Positions 1 through 10,200 of a stretch of DNA of 38,267 nt are shown here, in pieces. Source of the stretch: Beroe ovata (Eukaryota > Ctenophora > Nuda > Beroida > Beroidae); the NCBI GenBank assembly GCA_946803715.1, contig CAMPET010000335.1, positions 6,218 through 44,484 of the forward strand. Reading direction: 5' to 3'. Each line of letters begins with the position of its first letter. The first letter of the stretch is position 1. The position numbers were made by a program, and so were the translations under genes. Under the pieces are notes generated by a model. It worked only from the letters and a program-made list of their open reading frames with translations, was not told the origin of the DNA and did no database searches.

Positions 1-471
1 ACATAGAGACAAGCTGTGCAAATTTTTATGATTAACCGACGTCATTTACATGGTGTAATGACGTCACGAAAATCGCGATTTTCGCGATTTGGTACATTTT
101 TATATAGTAGACGCTGGCAAACGTGTTTTTACAAACACACGTAATGACTTAATCATTACTTTGGGACTTCATATCTGTTCGAAACAACACTGCCCTCGGC
201 CCTTCGGGCCTCGGGCAGTGCTCCCGGCCCTCCGGGCCGGAACCACGCCCATTTTTTCCGTGGCTGCGGGCGCTTGCCAGCGCCCTGATAGGCAGTGTCA
301 ATTATCCAAACACACTCACACTCTTGTGATGATTTGATCATACTCGCATCGTTTGTCTCGAGTTATAATTGGTACATAATCACTGATAATCACTGATAAT
401 TAGCCATCTATCTAAGCAATAGGTATAGAGTAAGATATTATAGCTAGTGGAGAGCTCGTTTCAACACAAAC
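1..471. other. Partial intron of TALDO1 with GC hairpins
   Basis: This stretch follows the donor of TALDO1 exon 4 (minus strand) and runs to the window edge, so it is most simply the first part of intron 4. I see no exon in it. It holds the hairpin cluster at 188-285 and a short tandem repeat of the form ATAATCACTG near 376-402. Confidence 0.6.
188..285. repeat. Three consecutive GC-rich hairpins
   Basis: There are three back-to-back inverted repeats. CACTGCCC (188-195) pairs with GGGCAGTG (213-220), with an inner GGCCC/GGGCC pair. CCGGCCC (224-230) pairs with GGGCCGG (234-240) across a 3-nt loop. GGGCGC (268-273) pairs with GCGCCC (280-285). They stand out as a GC island in an AT-rich intron. 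This could be a small foldback element or a structured RNA segment; no terminal duplication was identified. Confidence 0.7.
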
Positions 472-1432
472 CTGCGCAAAGGAGAAGAGTAGCGTCATGT
501 TACAGTGGATTCCCAACTCTTTGAGCTTCCTAGCAGCACAGATACCCTCCCATGTCGTGGAGAGTTTGATCAGGACCCTCTCCTTGGAGATGCCAGCCTT
601 CTCGTAGAGAGCAATGAGTTTGCGAGCTTTTGACACGGTATTCTCCATGTCAAACGAGAGTCTGGGGAGGGAGGGGGGCTACTATGCTATTGGAGTCAAT
701 TCAGGTTGAAATTAATTGTTTATTCTACAACTTATCCTTAGGTTCAATCGCGTGTGGTACAAGTGTGGAACAAGTGTGTCACAAGTGTGACACAACATTC
801 TCCCTACATACTGTGTGATTACCTGGCATCAACCTCTGTGGACACTCTCCCTGGGACCAGCTTGAGAATCTCACACCCAAACCTCACGAAGAGCCTGTCA
901 GTGGCATCCACCACTTGCTCCTCCAGCGACCTCCAGTGAGTGAAGGGGGTTATGGAAAATGAAGAAATAGTGATATAAATGCCATGATCTATAATAGTGT
1001 GAAGTAACTTTTTCGAATGTATGAAGCGGTTCAGTTAAGTCTGATAATTTTAAATTGAAATGGACTGCTGCTGTTATCAAGATTTACCCGTTAGATATCT
1101 TAGCTTCTTTTAAACACTCATCTACGACAGACTTGTACTTGTCTAGTTGGACAGCCGCCAAGATTAGGCTAGGGTTTGTCGTTGCATCTTGCGGCTTGTA
1201 TTGCTGGATCACTGAGAAATAAAGTTAATGATAATAGGTATTGTTTCAGGATTAACATCCAGTGATTGCGAGGGACAATAAGGTCGCATTGTACATTGTA
1301 CATTGAACAGTATACAATTGTACAATGTACACACTGTGTATATTGTACAGTGTAAACTGTCAACTCACACTCAAAGTCGCCAGTATCAGCAACCACTACA
1401 GTGTGTTTCTTCAATTGGTCCAGAGACGACAT
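472..1432 (-). CDS. TALDO1: Transaldolase, exons 1-4 (3' part outside window)
   Basis: Transaldolase of the non-oxidative pentose phosphate pathway, cytosolic. Four exons read on the minus strand at 1369-1432, 1088-1211, 823-930 and 472-661, with phases 1, 2, 2, 0 that join without a break. The joined protein starts [21 protein letters not shown] and continues with the family blocks [30 protein letters not shown]-type [13 protein letters not shown] and [12 protein letters not shown]. The Schiff-base Lys region (VLIKLS) is present. About 160 residues are encoded here, roughly half of the usual 330; the rest lies beyond position 1. The start Met follows a strong pyrimidine-AG acceptor at 1442. 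It is the last gene of a minus-strand trio with NUDT2 and the S9 peptidase. Confidence 0.93.
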
Positions 1433-1823
1433 GTTGGCTAGCTGACAGAAGAAGAATGAGTTGAAACTGACTGGTGTTCACACTAGGTAAGATAATATGA
1501 ATTCAATCCATTTGTACGGTAGGACTGCTAACAAAGATCAACTACTATAGGTGGGGAAATATTAAGTGACATTGAATAAAACATTGATAATCAAATAACA
1601 ATATACTCAACAATAAGGATGCATTAGGATCAATTGTTTGTAATTTAACCAAAAAAACATTGAAAAAATCAAAGAAATTAATTTGAAAAGTTGGATGACA
1701 CCCAAAGATATGATCATTCAGAATTCTGAAAAATGAAATTGAAAAAAAAAACAAAGTGAATAAAACATAAATAGATAATAAGATAATAAATCGGTCCCAC
1801 AATCCACATTTAGGCAAATATCT
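1433..1823. other. AT-rich spacer between the S9 peptidase and TALDO1
   Basis: 391 bp between the stop of the upstream S9 gene and the TALDO1 start on the same (minus) strand. It is A/T rich with no credible coding exon. Adjoining the TALDO1 start, the minus strand reads TTCTTCTTCTGTCAG ending at 1442, a good 3' splice site 9 nt before the ATG. No upstream donor with coding potential was found for it. Confidence 0.6.
1442..1460 (-). promoter_or_regulatory. Splice-acceptor-like site before TALDO1 start
   Basis: The minus strand has a pyrimidine tract ending in CAG at 1442, nine bases before the ATG at 1432. It is a candidate trans-splice acceptor or the end of a 5' UTR intron. Confidence 0.5.
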
Positions 1824-3776
1824 TTAAGGAAGATTGTTTATATGGGGTGGATTTTCTGTTTCATCTGCGAGTTCAAATCCAAATATCTTTGAGAGAAAAT
1901 AGATCTCAGTTGCAATACAATGCCTAATCGTCTCACCTTTTCTAAAACCATGACTCTCTCCTTCATATTCAATGTAAAATGTTGGTACCTTGTTTTTCAA
2001 AGCGGCATTATACATCTCTTTAGACTGCTCAGGGGGACATATGCAATCTTCAGCTCCCTGAAAAAACCCGATGGGCAGATTCAACTTCTCAATGTGGTAC
2101 AATGGGGAGCGATCCTTGTATATTTTCTCATCCTCAGGCAGTTTACCGACCAACTTTTGCAAGTAGGACGACTCAAACTTGTGGGTTATGTTGGAAAAAT
2201 TGGTGAAATCCGACAGACCAAAGTATGAAACACCCACATGGAAGAAGTTTTTGAAAACCATCATTGCCATTGTTGTGTATCCCCCAGCACTTCCTCCGTC
2301 AATAGCAAGCATTTTTCCATCGATTATTCCCCGGGCAATAAGATGCTTAACTCCGGTTATTGAGTCTTCTATGTCATAAACTCCCCAATTACCATAGAGA
2401 GATCTTCTGAACTGTCTCCCATAACCGCTGCTGCCTCGATAATCAACATCAAATACAGCAAATCCCCGGGAAGTGAAATATTGGGTCTTCAAGTTCAAAC
2501 TTCTGGTTGTTACACCAGTGGGGCCGCCATGAATTCTCACCAGTAATGGTGGTTTTTCACCATCTCGGCACTCAAAGTTGGGATTCTTTGGTCTGTATAG
2601 ATACCCATATGCAACGGGCACTTCACTGTCAATCACATCAAACTCAACTTTCTCAGCATATGATACGAACTGCTTGAGATCTTGACTCACACTGCTTTCA
2701 TTGTATACAAGGAGACTGTCATCTTGTATAGATAGCCGTATAAGGGAGGGAGAATGAGCAGAATCGTCCAATCCCAGGGCATAAACATAGTTATCATGAC
2801 AAAGTACATTTGCAAATGTACCAAATTGGTAACCATGTTTGAGTGTGATAGCGTTAAGATTCTTCTTGACTATTCCTTTGGAATTCCAATCCACCAAGAC
2901 TAAATCGTCTTTTGCCCCAATGACAATCCCATTATCTGTAAATCCATATCCTGGACAACCAAAGATCCAGCCATAGGGCCATCCTGATTCTTTTTCAGTC
3001 TCATACCAAGGGGAGTCAGAATTGCTGGATTTCCAAACATTCCAGAATCCTTTTTCATCACTGAGAAAAAGATATGTTTCAGCATTTACAAATTTTGCTT
3101 GTAATATTGATGACCCAGTTTTAACACACTCCAAATCAGATATAGACATTCCATCTGCAGATAAATTACCCACACTTAGTTTAGTTACATCCCATGGCAT
3201 ATTAGGATGGTCCCAACTTACAAACAAAATCTTGTTGTCGAAGGTATCAACACTCTTATAAAAGTCACTGTCAGTGACCAAACAAAACTGATCACCGTTC
3301 TCCAAATCTATAGATACCACTGAATTGATACATTCTTTATCCTTCTCCCTATGATCTTCTCTTATCATGATAATCTTGTTGGAGAATTTATTGATATGTC
3401 CACATGCATAACGTAGAATTCCATCACCACAATCTTCAGTCAATGCTATTGGCTGATCTCCAGGAGAGATTTGCTTGTATAACCTCTGATCAGTTTTATT
3501 AACAAAATATAGTACATTATCATGGGCGAAGAATTCACCTCCTCCATACTCATGAACCTGACTTATCACACTGTATGATTCAGGGGTCCACTTCTCATGG
3601 ACACCTCTTTCTCCCTCAGAATAGATCACATATTGCCCATCTGGTTTTTTCACTCTCCAAAAAAGTTTGCCTGTAACTGCATCCAAGACAGCATTGCTGA
3701 CTTCATCATTCTTCTTTGTAACAATATCAAGTGATATTGGAGATTTCCACTCTCCATATCTAGATTTTATAACCAT
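1824..3776 (-). CDS. S9-family serine peptidase (acylaminoacyl/dipeptidyl peptidase-like)
   Basis: Single-exon, 650-residue prolyl-oligopeptidase-family enzyme with an N-terminal beta-propeller and a C-terminal alpha/beta hydrolase. The N-terminus (YGEWKSPISLD) and VHEYGGGEF are typical of the S9C-type propeller. The catalytic triad is visible with family spacing: Ser496 in GGSAGG, Asp577 in GAEDCICPP, His609 in GESHGF. I chose the Met at 3776 because homologues start near YGxWKSPI and because a splice-acceptor-like CATATTCTCAG lies 4 nt upstream; the frame is open for 25 more codons upstream. No signal peptide or membrane segment, so probably cytosolic. It lies 137 bp downstream of NUDT2 on the same strand. 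The exact peptide substrate cannot be told from sequence. Confidence 0.93.
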   Translation of the reverse strand: MVIKSRYGEWKSPISLDIVTKKNDEVSNAVLDAVTGKLFWRVKKPDGQYVIYSEGERGVHEKWTPESYSVISQVHEYGGGEFFAHDNVLYFVNKTDQRLYKQISPGDQPIALTEDCGDGILRYACGHINKFSNKIIMIREDHREKDKECINSVVSIDLENGDQFCLVTDSDFYKSVDTFDNKILFVSWDHPNMPWDVTKLSVGNLSADGMSISDLECVKTGSSILQAKFVNAETYLFLSDEKGFWNVWKSSNSDSPWYETEKESGWPYGWIFGCPGYGFTDNGIVIGAKDDLVLVDWNSKGIVKKNLNAITLKHGYQFGTFANVLCHDNYVYALGLDDSAHSPSLIRLSIQDDSLLVYNESSVSQDLKQFVSYAEKVEFDVIDSEVPVAYGYLYRPKNPNFECRDGEKPPLLVRIHGGPTGVTTRSLNLKTQYFTSRGFAVFDVDYRGSSGYGRQFRRSLYGNWGVYDIEDSITGVKHLIARGIIDGKMLAIDGGSAGGYTTMAMMVFKNFFHVGVSYFGLSDFTNFSNITHKFESSYLQKLVGKLPEDEKIYKDRSPLYHIEKLNLPIGFFQGAEDCICPPEQSKEMYNAALKNKVPTFYIEYEGESHGFRKGETIRHCIATEIYFLSKIFGFELADETENPPHINNLP

Positions 3777-3913
3777 GACCCTGAGAATATGGTCAAGGAA
3801 ATTATAGTGACTAATTAGTATTATTGAAGATTGAGATATATAGTCTATCAAAGCTTGGAAAAGTTTGAATCAAGTACAACTACACAATAGATTTCTTAAA
3901 TATTGATGAAGAC
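3777..3913 (-). other. Short intercistronic spacer NUDT2 to S9 peptidase
   Basis: Only 137 bp separate the NUDT2 stop from the S9 start. No AATAAA is seen in it on the minus strand. It ends in an acceptor-like TATTCTCAG at 3781. It is too short for a separate promoter, 5' exon and intron, hence operon-like. Confidence 0.55.
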
Positions 3914-4366
3914 CTAAACAGTTTTTTGATTATCAATAAATTGTTTGGCAGATTGATAAAGCTTTTTATAGTTATCAAAAATTGCTGAATCAATAGCCTG
4001 CTCAAATGTAACCCACTTTGAATCTGTATGTTCATCCGAGATAGTGACTTTTTGACTGGAATCAACTCTTCCTAGATAAAAGACAGACGTTTTTTTCATT
4101 TTAACACCTTTCTTGCACACAGTATACATTATTTCGTTTTTGAATCCCTCCTGAAGTGATACATCAGATTTAGCTATCCCAGCTTCTTCTTCAGTTTCAC
4201 GATATGCTGTATCAAGGTCACATTCTCCTGGGTCAACATGCCCTTTTGGTGGTCCCCACTCTTTATTATATGAACATTCTAATAACAGCATTTCTGGTAG
4301 GCTTGTTTTCTCTGTAATACGATATATAATTATACCAACTGCTCTGACTCCATCCAAGATGGCCAT
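3914..4366 (-). CDS. NUDT2: Bis(5'-nucleosyl)-tetraphosphatase (Nudix type 2)
   Basis: Ap4A hydrolase of the Nudix superfamily, which splits diadenosine tetraphosphate to ATP and AMP. The 150-residue single exon matches the usual 147-residue animal protein. The Nudix box spans residues 42-64, beginning GHVDPGE and ending RETEEEAGI (metal-binding REXXEE at 56-61). The N-terminal VRAVGIIIYR strand and C-terminal WVTFEQA are also family-like. No targeting signal is seen. The start Met is the only one that fits the family; a pyrimidine tract ending TACTTAG lies 13 nt upstream. It is the promoter-proximal member of the minus-strand trio and faces ENDOV across a 1 kb divergent spacer. Confidence 0.96.
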   Translation of the reverse strand: MAILDGVRAVGIIIYRITEKTSLPEMLLLECSYNKEWGPPKGHVDPGECDLDTAYRETEEEAGIAKSDVSLQEGFKNEIMYTVCKKGVKMKKTSVFYLGRVDSSQKVTISDEHTDSKWVTFEQAIDSAIFDNYKKLYQSAKQFIDNQKTV

Positions 4367-5367
4367 GCTACAACACTCGCTAAGTAAAAGTATAATTTAT
4401 AAATATATATTGATGATCAAGTTCTATAAATTCTGAACCTTCCAGTTAATACATTAAGTGGGATAACTGTAATGAATGATAACTCCCAGCTGATGGGGGT
4501 AAATGATTCAGCATAATGCTTTATTTGTGGGTTGTGCGAGGTTCGTTTTTTTGTGACATTCACCATATACAGTTCTGTAAATATATTTTTGTTCACCAAA
4601 TTTGCAATAGTCTATCGACTTTCAATAAAGATGAATAAATATAGCGATAACCACTTTAACAACATAAGTAACAATATCACAATAGATTATCAATTGTCTG
4701 GCGATGCTACATGCCGCACCGCTGTCTGAGAATAAGCTTGCGCCGCGCGCGCAAAATTAAATTCTCGACAGGGTCTGAGGGTCTATCATTGATCATCAAA
4801 ACTTTATGTGATATACAATGCCTGACTTGGCTGTCGATGACATGACGGCCGGGCCTTGCCGTCGAAAATTTTATTACGCGCGCCACTTGTCTGGCGATGC
4901 TAGACCGCTGATGCAATCCGCAAAGCGGCTTGCGTCAGCAAGCCTGTCTGAGAATAAGTTTGAGCCGCGCGCGCGCAAAACGAAATTCTCGACAGGGTCT
5001 ATCATCGATCGACAAGCGCGCCACAAAATATTAACGTGATGTTGTAAAGTTGATTGTCGTGATTCAGCAATTAGCATTCATACTTTTATAGTGGTATTTA
5101 TACATTGGTTAATGAATTCTTCACTGGATGGAACACTGGATCAAAATAACTTGCCATGACAAGTAGTGTGTAATTCTTAGCAAATGCCACATGCATAACT
5201 TTTGAGTTATAAGAATAAATCTCACTAAATATTGCTTTCATTATTTCCTTGAGGATTGCTTGTTTATCATGTTAGCTCAAAATTGACAAAGAATAATAAG
5301 CCTATTCCTATTTGTTAAAATGACCTAAATTCTATTGCCTTTCTGATAGTGTCAATGATTCTATGAT
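4367..5367. promoter_or_regulatory. Divergent spacer between NUDT2 and ENDOV groups
   Basis: 1 kb between two head-to-head gene groups, the only position from which both could be transcribed outward. No exon is recognised. It is AT-rich except for the GC-rich foldback pair at 4695-5010. A bidirectional promoter is inferred from gene orientation only; no core promoter motif is claimed. Confidence 0.5.
4695..5010. repeat. Foldback/MITE-like repeat, two direct copies with an inverted piece
   Basis: Copy A starts at 4695 and copy B at 4887, both with TTGTCTGGCGATGCTA. They share CTGTCTGAGAATAAG, then a GCGCGCGC tract, then TTCTCGACAGGGTCT. Copy B carries about 30 bp more, itself partly palindromic (CCGCAAAGCGG, CTTGCGTCAGCAAG). 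Between them, around 4851-4883, part of the same block is inverted (GTCGAAAATTTTATTACGCG). This looks like a non-autonomous foldback element that nested or duplicated. No transposase is present. Confidence 0.65.
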
Positions 5368-6141
5368 ATGACATGGTTTCTACTATCAATTCTGGTCCCA
5401 GTATGCTGCAGTGCCCTGACCTATTTCATTTACCAAAAACATTTGAAGATACTTTATTATAACTTGGTGCAATCATTTTATAAGTGCTCTGTCTTGTTCA
5501 AAGATCAATTTGAAAGATTGAACTACGTAGGTGGTGTAGACATTTCTTTCTCCAAAACTAATGAAAAACATGCCTGTATTTCTCTTGTGGTGCTAGACAT
5601 TGACTCACTCAAGACAGTGTATTCTTATTCTGAATTCATAACAATGCATGAAGATTATATTCCTGGATATCTAGCCTTTAGAGAAACACCGCATATTCAA
5701 AAGGTTCTGAAAACATTGATAAGCCAATCTTGTCCATTTTATCCTGATATTCTACTTGTGGATGGGAATGGAAGGCTCCATAAGAAAGAGTTTGGTCTGG
5801 CATGCCAGACTGGTGTATTATGTGACATTCCTTGTATAGGTGTGGCTAAGAATTTGTATCTTGTTGATGATAGTGTTACAGCTCAAAACCGAGATGTATG
5901 CAACCTCAGAAATGTGGGGGATTCAATTGATTTTGTTAATTCCAGTGGTATTAAATTGGGCTGTGCTTTTAAAAGTAGCAAAGATTCTACCAAACCAATT
6001 TATGTTTCAGAGGGACATAGGGTTTGTTTAGAAACTGCAAAAGAAGTTATTTCTAAATGTTGTAAATACAGGGTCCCAGAGCCTATAAGACTAGCAGATA
6101 TTCTTTCCAGGAAACTTTTGAGAGAAGATGTACCAATTTGA
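5368..6141 (+). CDS. ENDOV: Endonuclease V with an unusual hydrophobic N-terminus
   Basis: Inosine-specific endonuclease V (a ribonuclease acting on inosine-containing RNA in animals). 257 residues, single exon. The active site is intact: Asp58 in GGVDISF, Glu106 in PGYLAFRE, Asp132 in LLVDGNG. Their spacing (48 and 26 residues) is identical to that of the human protein. GLACQTGVL, PCIGVAKN and the C-terminal VPEPIRLADILSR are also family blocks; the usual His of the HLGVL motif is Gln147. The first 22 residues (MTWFLLSILVPVCC...) are strongly hydrophobic where homologues are polar, so either a membrane anchor is present or the true first exon lies upstream. It heads the plus-strand trio. Confidence 0.93.
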   Translation: MTWFLLSILVPVCCSALTYFIYQKHLKILYYNLVQSFYKCSVLFKDQFERLNYVGGVDISFSKTNEKHACISLVVLDIDSLKTVYSYSEFITMHEDYIPGYLAFRETPHIQKVLKTLISQSCPFYPDILLVDGNGRLHKKEFGLACQTGVLCDIPCIGVAKNLYLVDDSVTAQNRDVCNLRNVGDSIDFVNSSGIKLGCAFKSSKDSTKPIYVSEGHRVCLETAKEVISKCCKYRVPEPIRLADILSRKLLREDVPI

Positions 6142-6273
6142 TATTCTATGAATATTCTACAGCATATCTACACATTTATCATAATGTATTAGATTTTACT
6201 GACCTTTGATACTTCAATTGTGAATCTCTATTTCTACCATTGGAATAATGTTTTTCTGCAGTCAAGGTTTCTA
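6142..6273 (+). other. Short intercistronic spacer ENDOV to ATP5F1D
   Basis: Only 132 bp lie between the ENDOV stop and the ATP5F1D start. It contains no AATAAA and ends with TTTTTCTGCAG (AG at 6260-6261), 12 nt before the ATG. This mirrors the 137-bp spacer of the opposite-strand trio. Confidence 0.55.
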
Positions 6274-6826
6274 ATGGCATTCAGAAGACTGGCCACTCAA
6301 TCTTTGGCACTGTGTCAAAGAGCTCTTGCTACTGAGGCTTCTGGGGTGACCTTCCCTCTTACATTTGGAAATCCTTACAAAGCTGTTCATGATAATGCTC
6401 CTGTGAAACAAGTTGATATTCCATCTACCACTGGTATGTTGCAACCTTCATCAACTTTGTTTCTTTAATGAAACAGATCAGTTTATTTAAAGTAAATATC
6501 TGAACATATCTTCAGGGCACTTTGGAATTCTCCCAAACCACGTCCCCACCATTGCTATCCTAGTGCCTGGTGTTGTGGCAATTCACACCGACTCTGGTGA
6601 CGTTCAAAAGTACTTTGTGAGCAGTGGAACTGCTACCATCCACCCTGATTCTAGCGTTCAGATCCTTGCTGAGGAAATCTGTGAAACAACCGACATTGAT
6701 GTGAATGCAGCAAGGGCTGGTTTGGACGCAGCTCAGTCCAAATTGAGTGCAGCCTCACAGGAAACGGATAAAGCCGCTGCTCAAATCGAGATTGATGTTT
6801 ACCAAAGTATGATAGCTTCTGCTTGA
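6274..6826 (+). CDS. ATP5F1D: ATP synthase F1 subunit delta, mitochondrial
   Basis: Delta subunit of mitochondrial F1 (homologue of bacterial epsilon), part of the central stalk. Two exons, 6274-6433 and 6516-6826, join in phase 1 to give 156 residues (about 168 in human). The N-terminus MAFRRLATQSLALCQRALAT is a typical Arg/Ser/Leu-rich matrix-targeting peptide. The beta-sandwich (VTFPLTFGNPYKAV, GHFGILPNHVPT, KYFVSSGTATI) is followed by a C-terminal helical hairpin rich in Ala (NAARAGLDAAQSKLSAAS). The start follows an acceptor-like sequence at 6261. It is tightly packed behind ENDOV on the same strand. Confidence 0.96.
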
Positions 6827-7216
6827 ACTGTAATCCTACTCATCTCACCACGGCTGTTTTAATTGCTTCGTTCCATGTGGTTTATTACTACCTATAACTA
6901 TGATATTGTGATAATATCTAAGAGTTTGCCAATGTGTTTTTGAATGATTTTCAATCTGATTCTGTGAGGGTTCTACAATGCTCGATTTCTAATCACACAA
7001 ATGTAATTCACATTTGAACAATGTTACATGTTCCTAACAACACGTATTTGTGATGATAGGCAGCACAATGAAATGCAAGGACGTGACCTGATGTCTGTCA
7101 AATCCTGGATGATAAGGTGAGTGTCGTCCTATTCTCGCATTCCCAGTTTAATATGTCCGTAATATATATTAAATCCTTGGAAAGTTGTCACATCTATAGA
7201 TATCCCAATTTTTCAG
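6827..7216 (+). other. Spacer ATP5F1D to IQCH with possible 5' UTR intron
   Basis: 390 bp without coding sequence. A good donor, ATAAG|GTGAGT, lies at 7116/7117, and the acceptor TTTTTCAG ends at 7216, directly before the IQCH ATG. These two could bound a 100-bp 5' UTR intron. Reading the upstream piece in frame meets a stop after splicing, so it is not coding. Confidence 0.6.
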
Positions 7217-10200
7217 ATGACTACCGTGCTGACACCTCAAGAGGACACAGGATCGATCCTTGTAAAGGTTCAAGATGAGTTGCGTCATCTCCGAGACCAG
7301 CTGGTAAACAGTGGGGGCACCGTCGATATCCATGCCCTGGCCTCGGCCATATCTAGGACAGAGAAAGCTGTCCAAGGCAAAGCTGAGGAGCTTTTATCTG
7401 CTCAGCAGAACCAAGTTTTGACTCTCCCATCTCTGAACCAGTCGAACCAGCCTGTACCACAGCTATCAAGTGGAAAGCGACAACATAGCGTGTTTTATAA
7501 GTCTCGATTCTCAACCAATTTCAGTGTGAACAAGACTCCCGGTCAGGTGGTTAAGGATAAGATGTTGTCGAGAATGATTGCAGCCCCCACACACCAGCCA
7601 GACAATGTCAATGCTAGAATTGTGATTCAGGAGCAGTTCGGGGTCAGTAAACCACGAGAAAAAGTCGCTCTTCCTCCACTCCCACCCCCAAAACCACTGA
7701 TGGGCCCGACAGTCGTGGGTGCACCCTCCCTCCCGAAGTCTAACAGGCTGAACCCCCGTCTAACTCCTCCCGTTATCACAGAACGGGATGCTAAGAAGGG
7801 AATACTCAGTCTATGTGAGCGAGGACTAATCCCTCCGGCGGCTGAGCTCACCCTGGAACCGTCTCCAATCAAACACAGAGCAGCCCCCCTCCACATTCAG
7901 AACACCGAACCGCTGGCTATCGAGAGGATAGCTGATGCTCAGGAGCTAGAGCACACCATGGTTGGAGTTCAACTCGATACTTCAGCCCATGAAATGCCCC
8001 TAGTCCCATACAACAAGCCCCGATCAAGTAATGTTCCAGCAGCCAGAGTGGTCACTGCCAGTGCCCCAACTCGCAACAAGAGTGGAGCTTCAACCTTCAA
8101 AATGATCAACACTCCTCTGTCCCATATGTCACCCAACCCTCCTACAGGCCCTCCGCAAACCCCTGCCCTGACCAAGTCCAGGAAGTTTACAATACAGGGC
8201 GGAAGAACGGTCTGTGAGAACTCCGACTTTGAAGATTTCCGGAAGGAGTACTGTCAGAGCTGGAGTTATATTCTCCCAACTTTGCAGGAGTTGGAGTTGG
8301 TGCTCACGCAATATGCGGTTCCTGTGGCAGTGGTTGATGGGGAGCAACTCTCACAACTGTCTCTGAATTATAAGATGGGAGGGAGACCGTCCATACAAGA
8401 TCTGATCGATTGTTGCACAAACCAAGTATCGATCATATCTCTTATGGAGAGTCCTGGACAGCTGTACCGTGGACCCAAGGGATACGACCTTGCTGCAGCC
8501 AAGATCCAGGCTACATACAAGATGTTCAAAGAGCGGTCCAAATATCTCGAGCATCGCAAGAAGAAGGGAGCTGGAAACATCATAGCACTGAACTGGATGA
8601 TGGCCATGAGAATGGCAGGAGTGAAGGGCAAACTGAAAGCATCCCGCGCTCTTTATCTTACAAAGTTCAGAGAGAGGGTCAAGGAGTTGAAAACGACATG
8701 GCCGAGTATGAAACAGAAAAAACGAGTCATCATCCACATTCCATCTCGGGGATTCTCACAACCAATCCGGGATAGCTTGGTGGATTTCCACAATCTCCAG
8801 AACAGTCAGATGGGTAGGATCTGTGATATCAATGATCCCAATGTGGAAGTGATCTACATCTCCCCGATTGATCTCGATAACGATATGCAGCAGTACTACC
8901 AGAAGATGCTGAGCATGGGAGTGTCAAGAGATGGTGAGAATTGCAAAGAAACGGACACCAAAGTCAAGTTCATTGTCCCCCACAACCTTGACTCATTCCC
9001 CGGTCTCAACTTCTGTCTCTCCACTCTACTGCTCTACTCTGCAAGAACTATAAAGCGGATAAAGAGGCTGATCGCGGGGAAGACAGCCTATATCATGCCC
9101 GGGCTGATGCACCGTGACGACATGGAACTGTCGGAGGTTCTCGATATCCCAGTATTGGGGGCAGAACCCGACATTGCTCACCTCTACTCCACGAAATCGG
9201 GTGCTAAGAGGATATTTGCCAATGCCAATGTCCCCACACCCCCGTCTGAGTTTGATATATACACAGAGGAGCAACTGTTTGAGATGTTGTCCTCGCTCAT
9301 CGCGAGCAACCTGCATGTTACACGCTGGTGTTTCAAGATAGACTCAGAGTTTGATGGGCGAGGAACTGCCTACTGTGACGTCACTTCACATCTTGAGTGT
9401 TACAAGTGGGCTCTCAAACAGGCAGAGAGGTATGGGTCAAAGTGGTCGAAACGGTGGGCCCAGGAACCAACCACTATCAAAATATACTCTGAACTGCCTG
9501 AGATAATCTACAACAATCTCAAGATTGTGAACACCAAGCTCTTCCCCTCGGTAGAGAAATTCCTGGTCGCATTCACCAAATCAGGGGGTGTGATTGAGGC
9601 ATGCCCACCGTCAGATGATGTCACGTGTATCACAGTGGACATGTTCATCGAGCCTACAGGTGAAGTGGAAATCAAGAACACAGGGGACCAGATTCGAGCT
9701 ACAGAGTTCCAAACATGGGCAATCTCCTCTCCCCAAACCTCCATCCACCCTAACAGACTGCACTCCATGAGTGAGAGTGTGGGAACTGCGTGCTATGAGC
9801 GGGGCATTATAGGCTATATCTCTGTAGGATATGCCACTTTCATTGACCCTGTGTCTGAAGAGCAGCGGCTGTGGGCTATCGATCTCAAGGTGCAATACAC
9901 TGACACCATGGCAATGGCAAACATTCTCCAGTACGTAACCGGAGGACGGTTTGACGGGGGCACAGGACTGTTCAAAATCCCGGACTACAAGATCATGCCT
10001 GAGATGGCGTCCCGATTCCAGTCCCCCAAAGTGAGGCAGCCGCCTAACCACAGATTCGCAGTGCTGTCTCCACGACTATTCCACACTAACCTGTCCCTGG
10101 TGCACTACAGCGTGTTTTTCCAAATGTGCAGGGCACACCACATTGGATACGATGTGCGGGAGAGAGAGGGATCTGTTTTCACTCTGATAGACAGCTACAA

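Noticed and set aside
1920-2379. Plus-strand frames antisense to the S9 peptidase
   Set aside because: Shadows; the catalytic motifs are on the minus strand.
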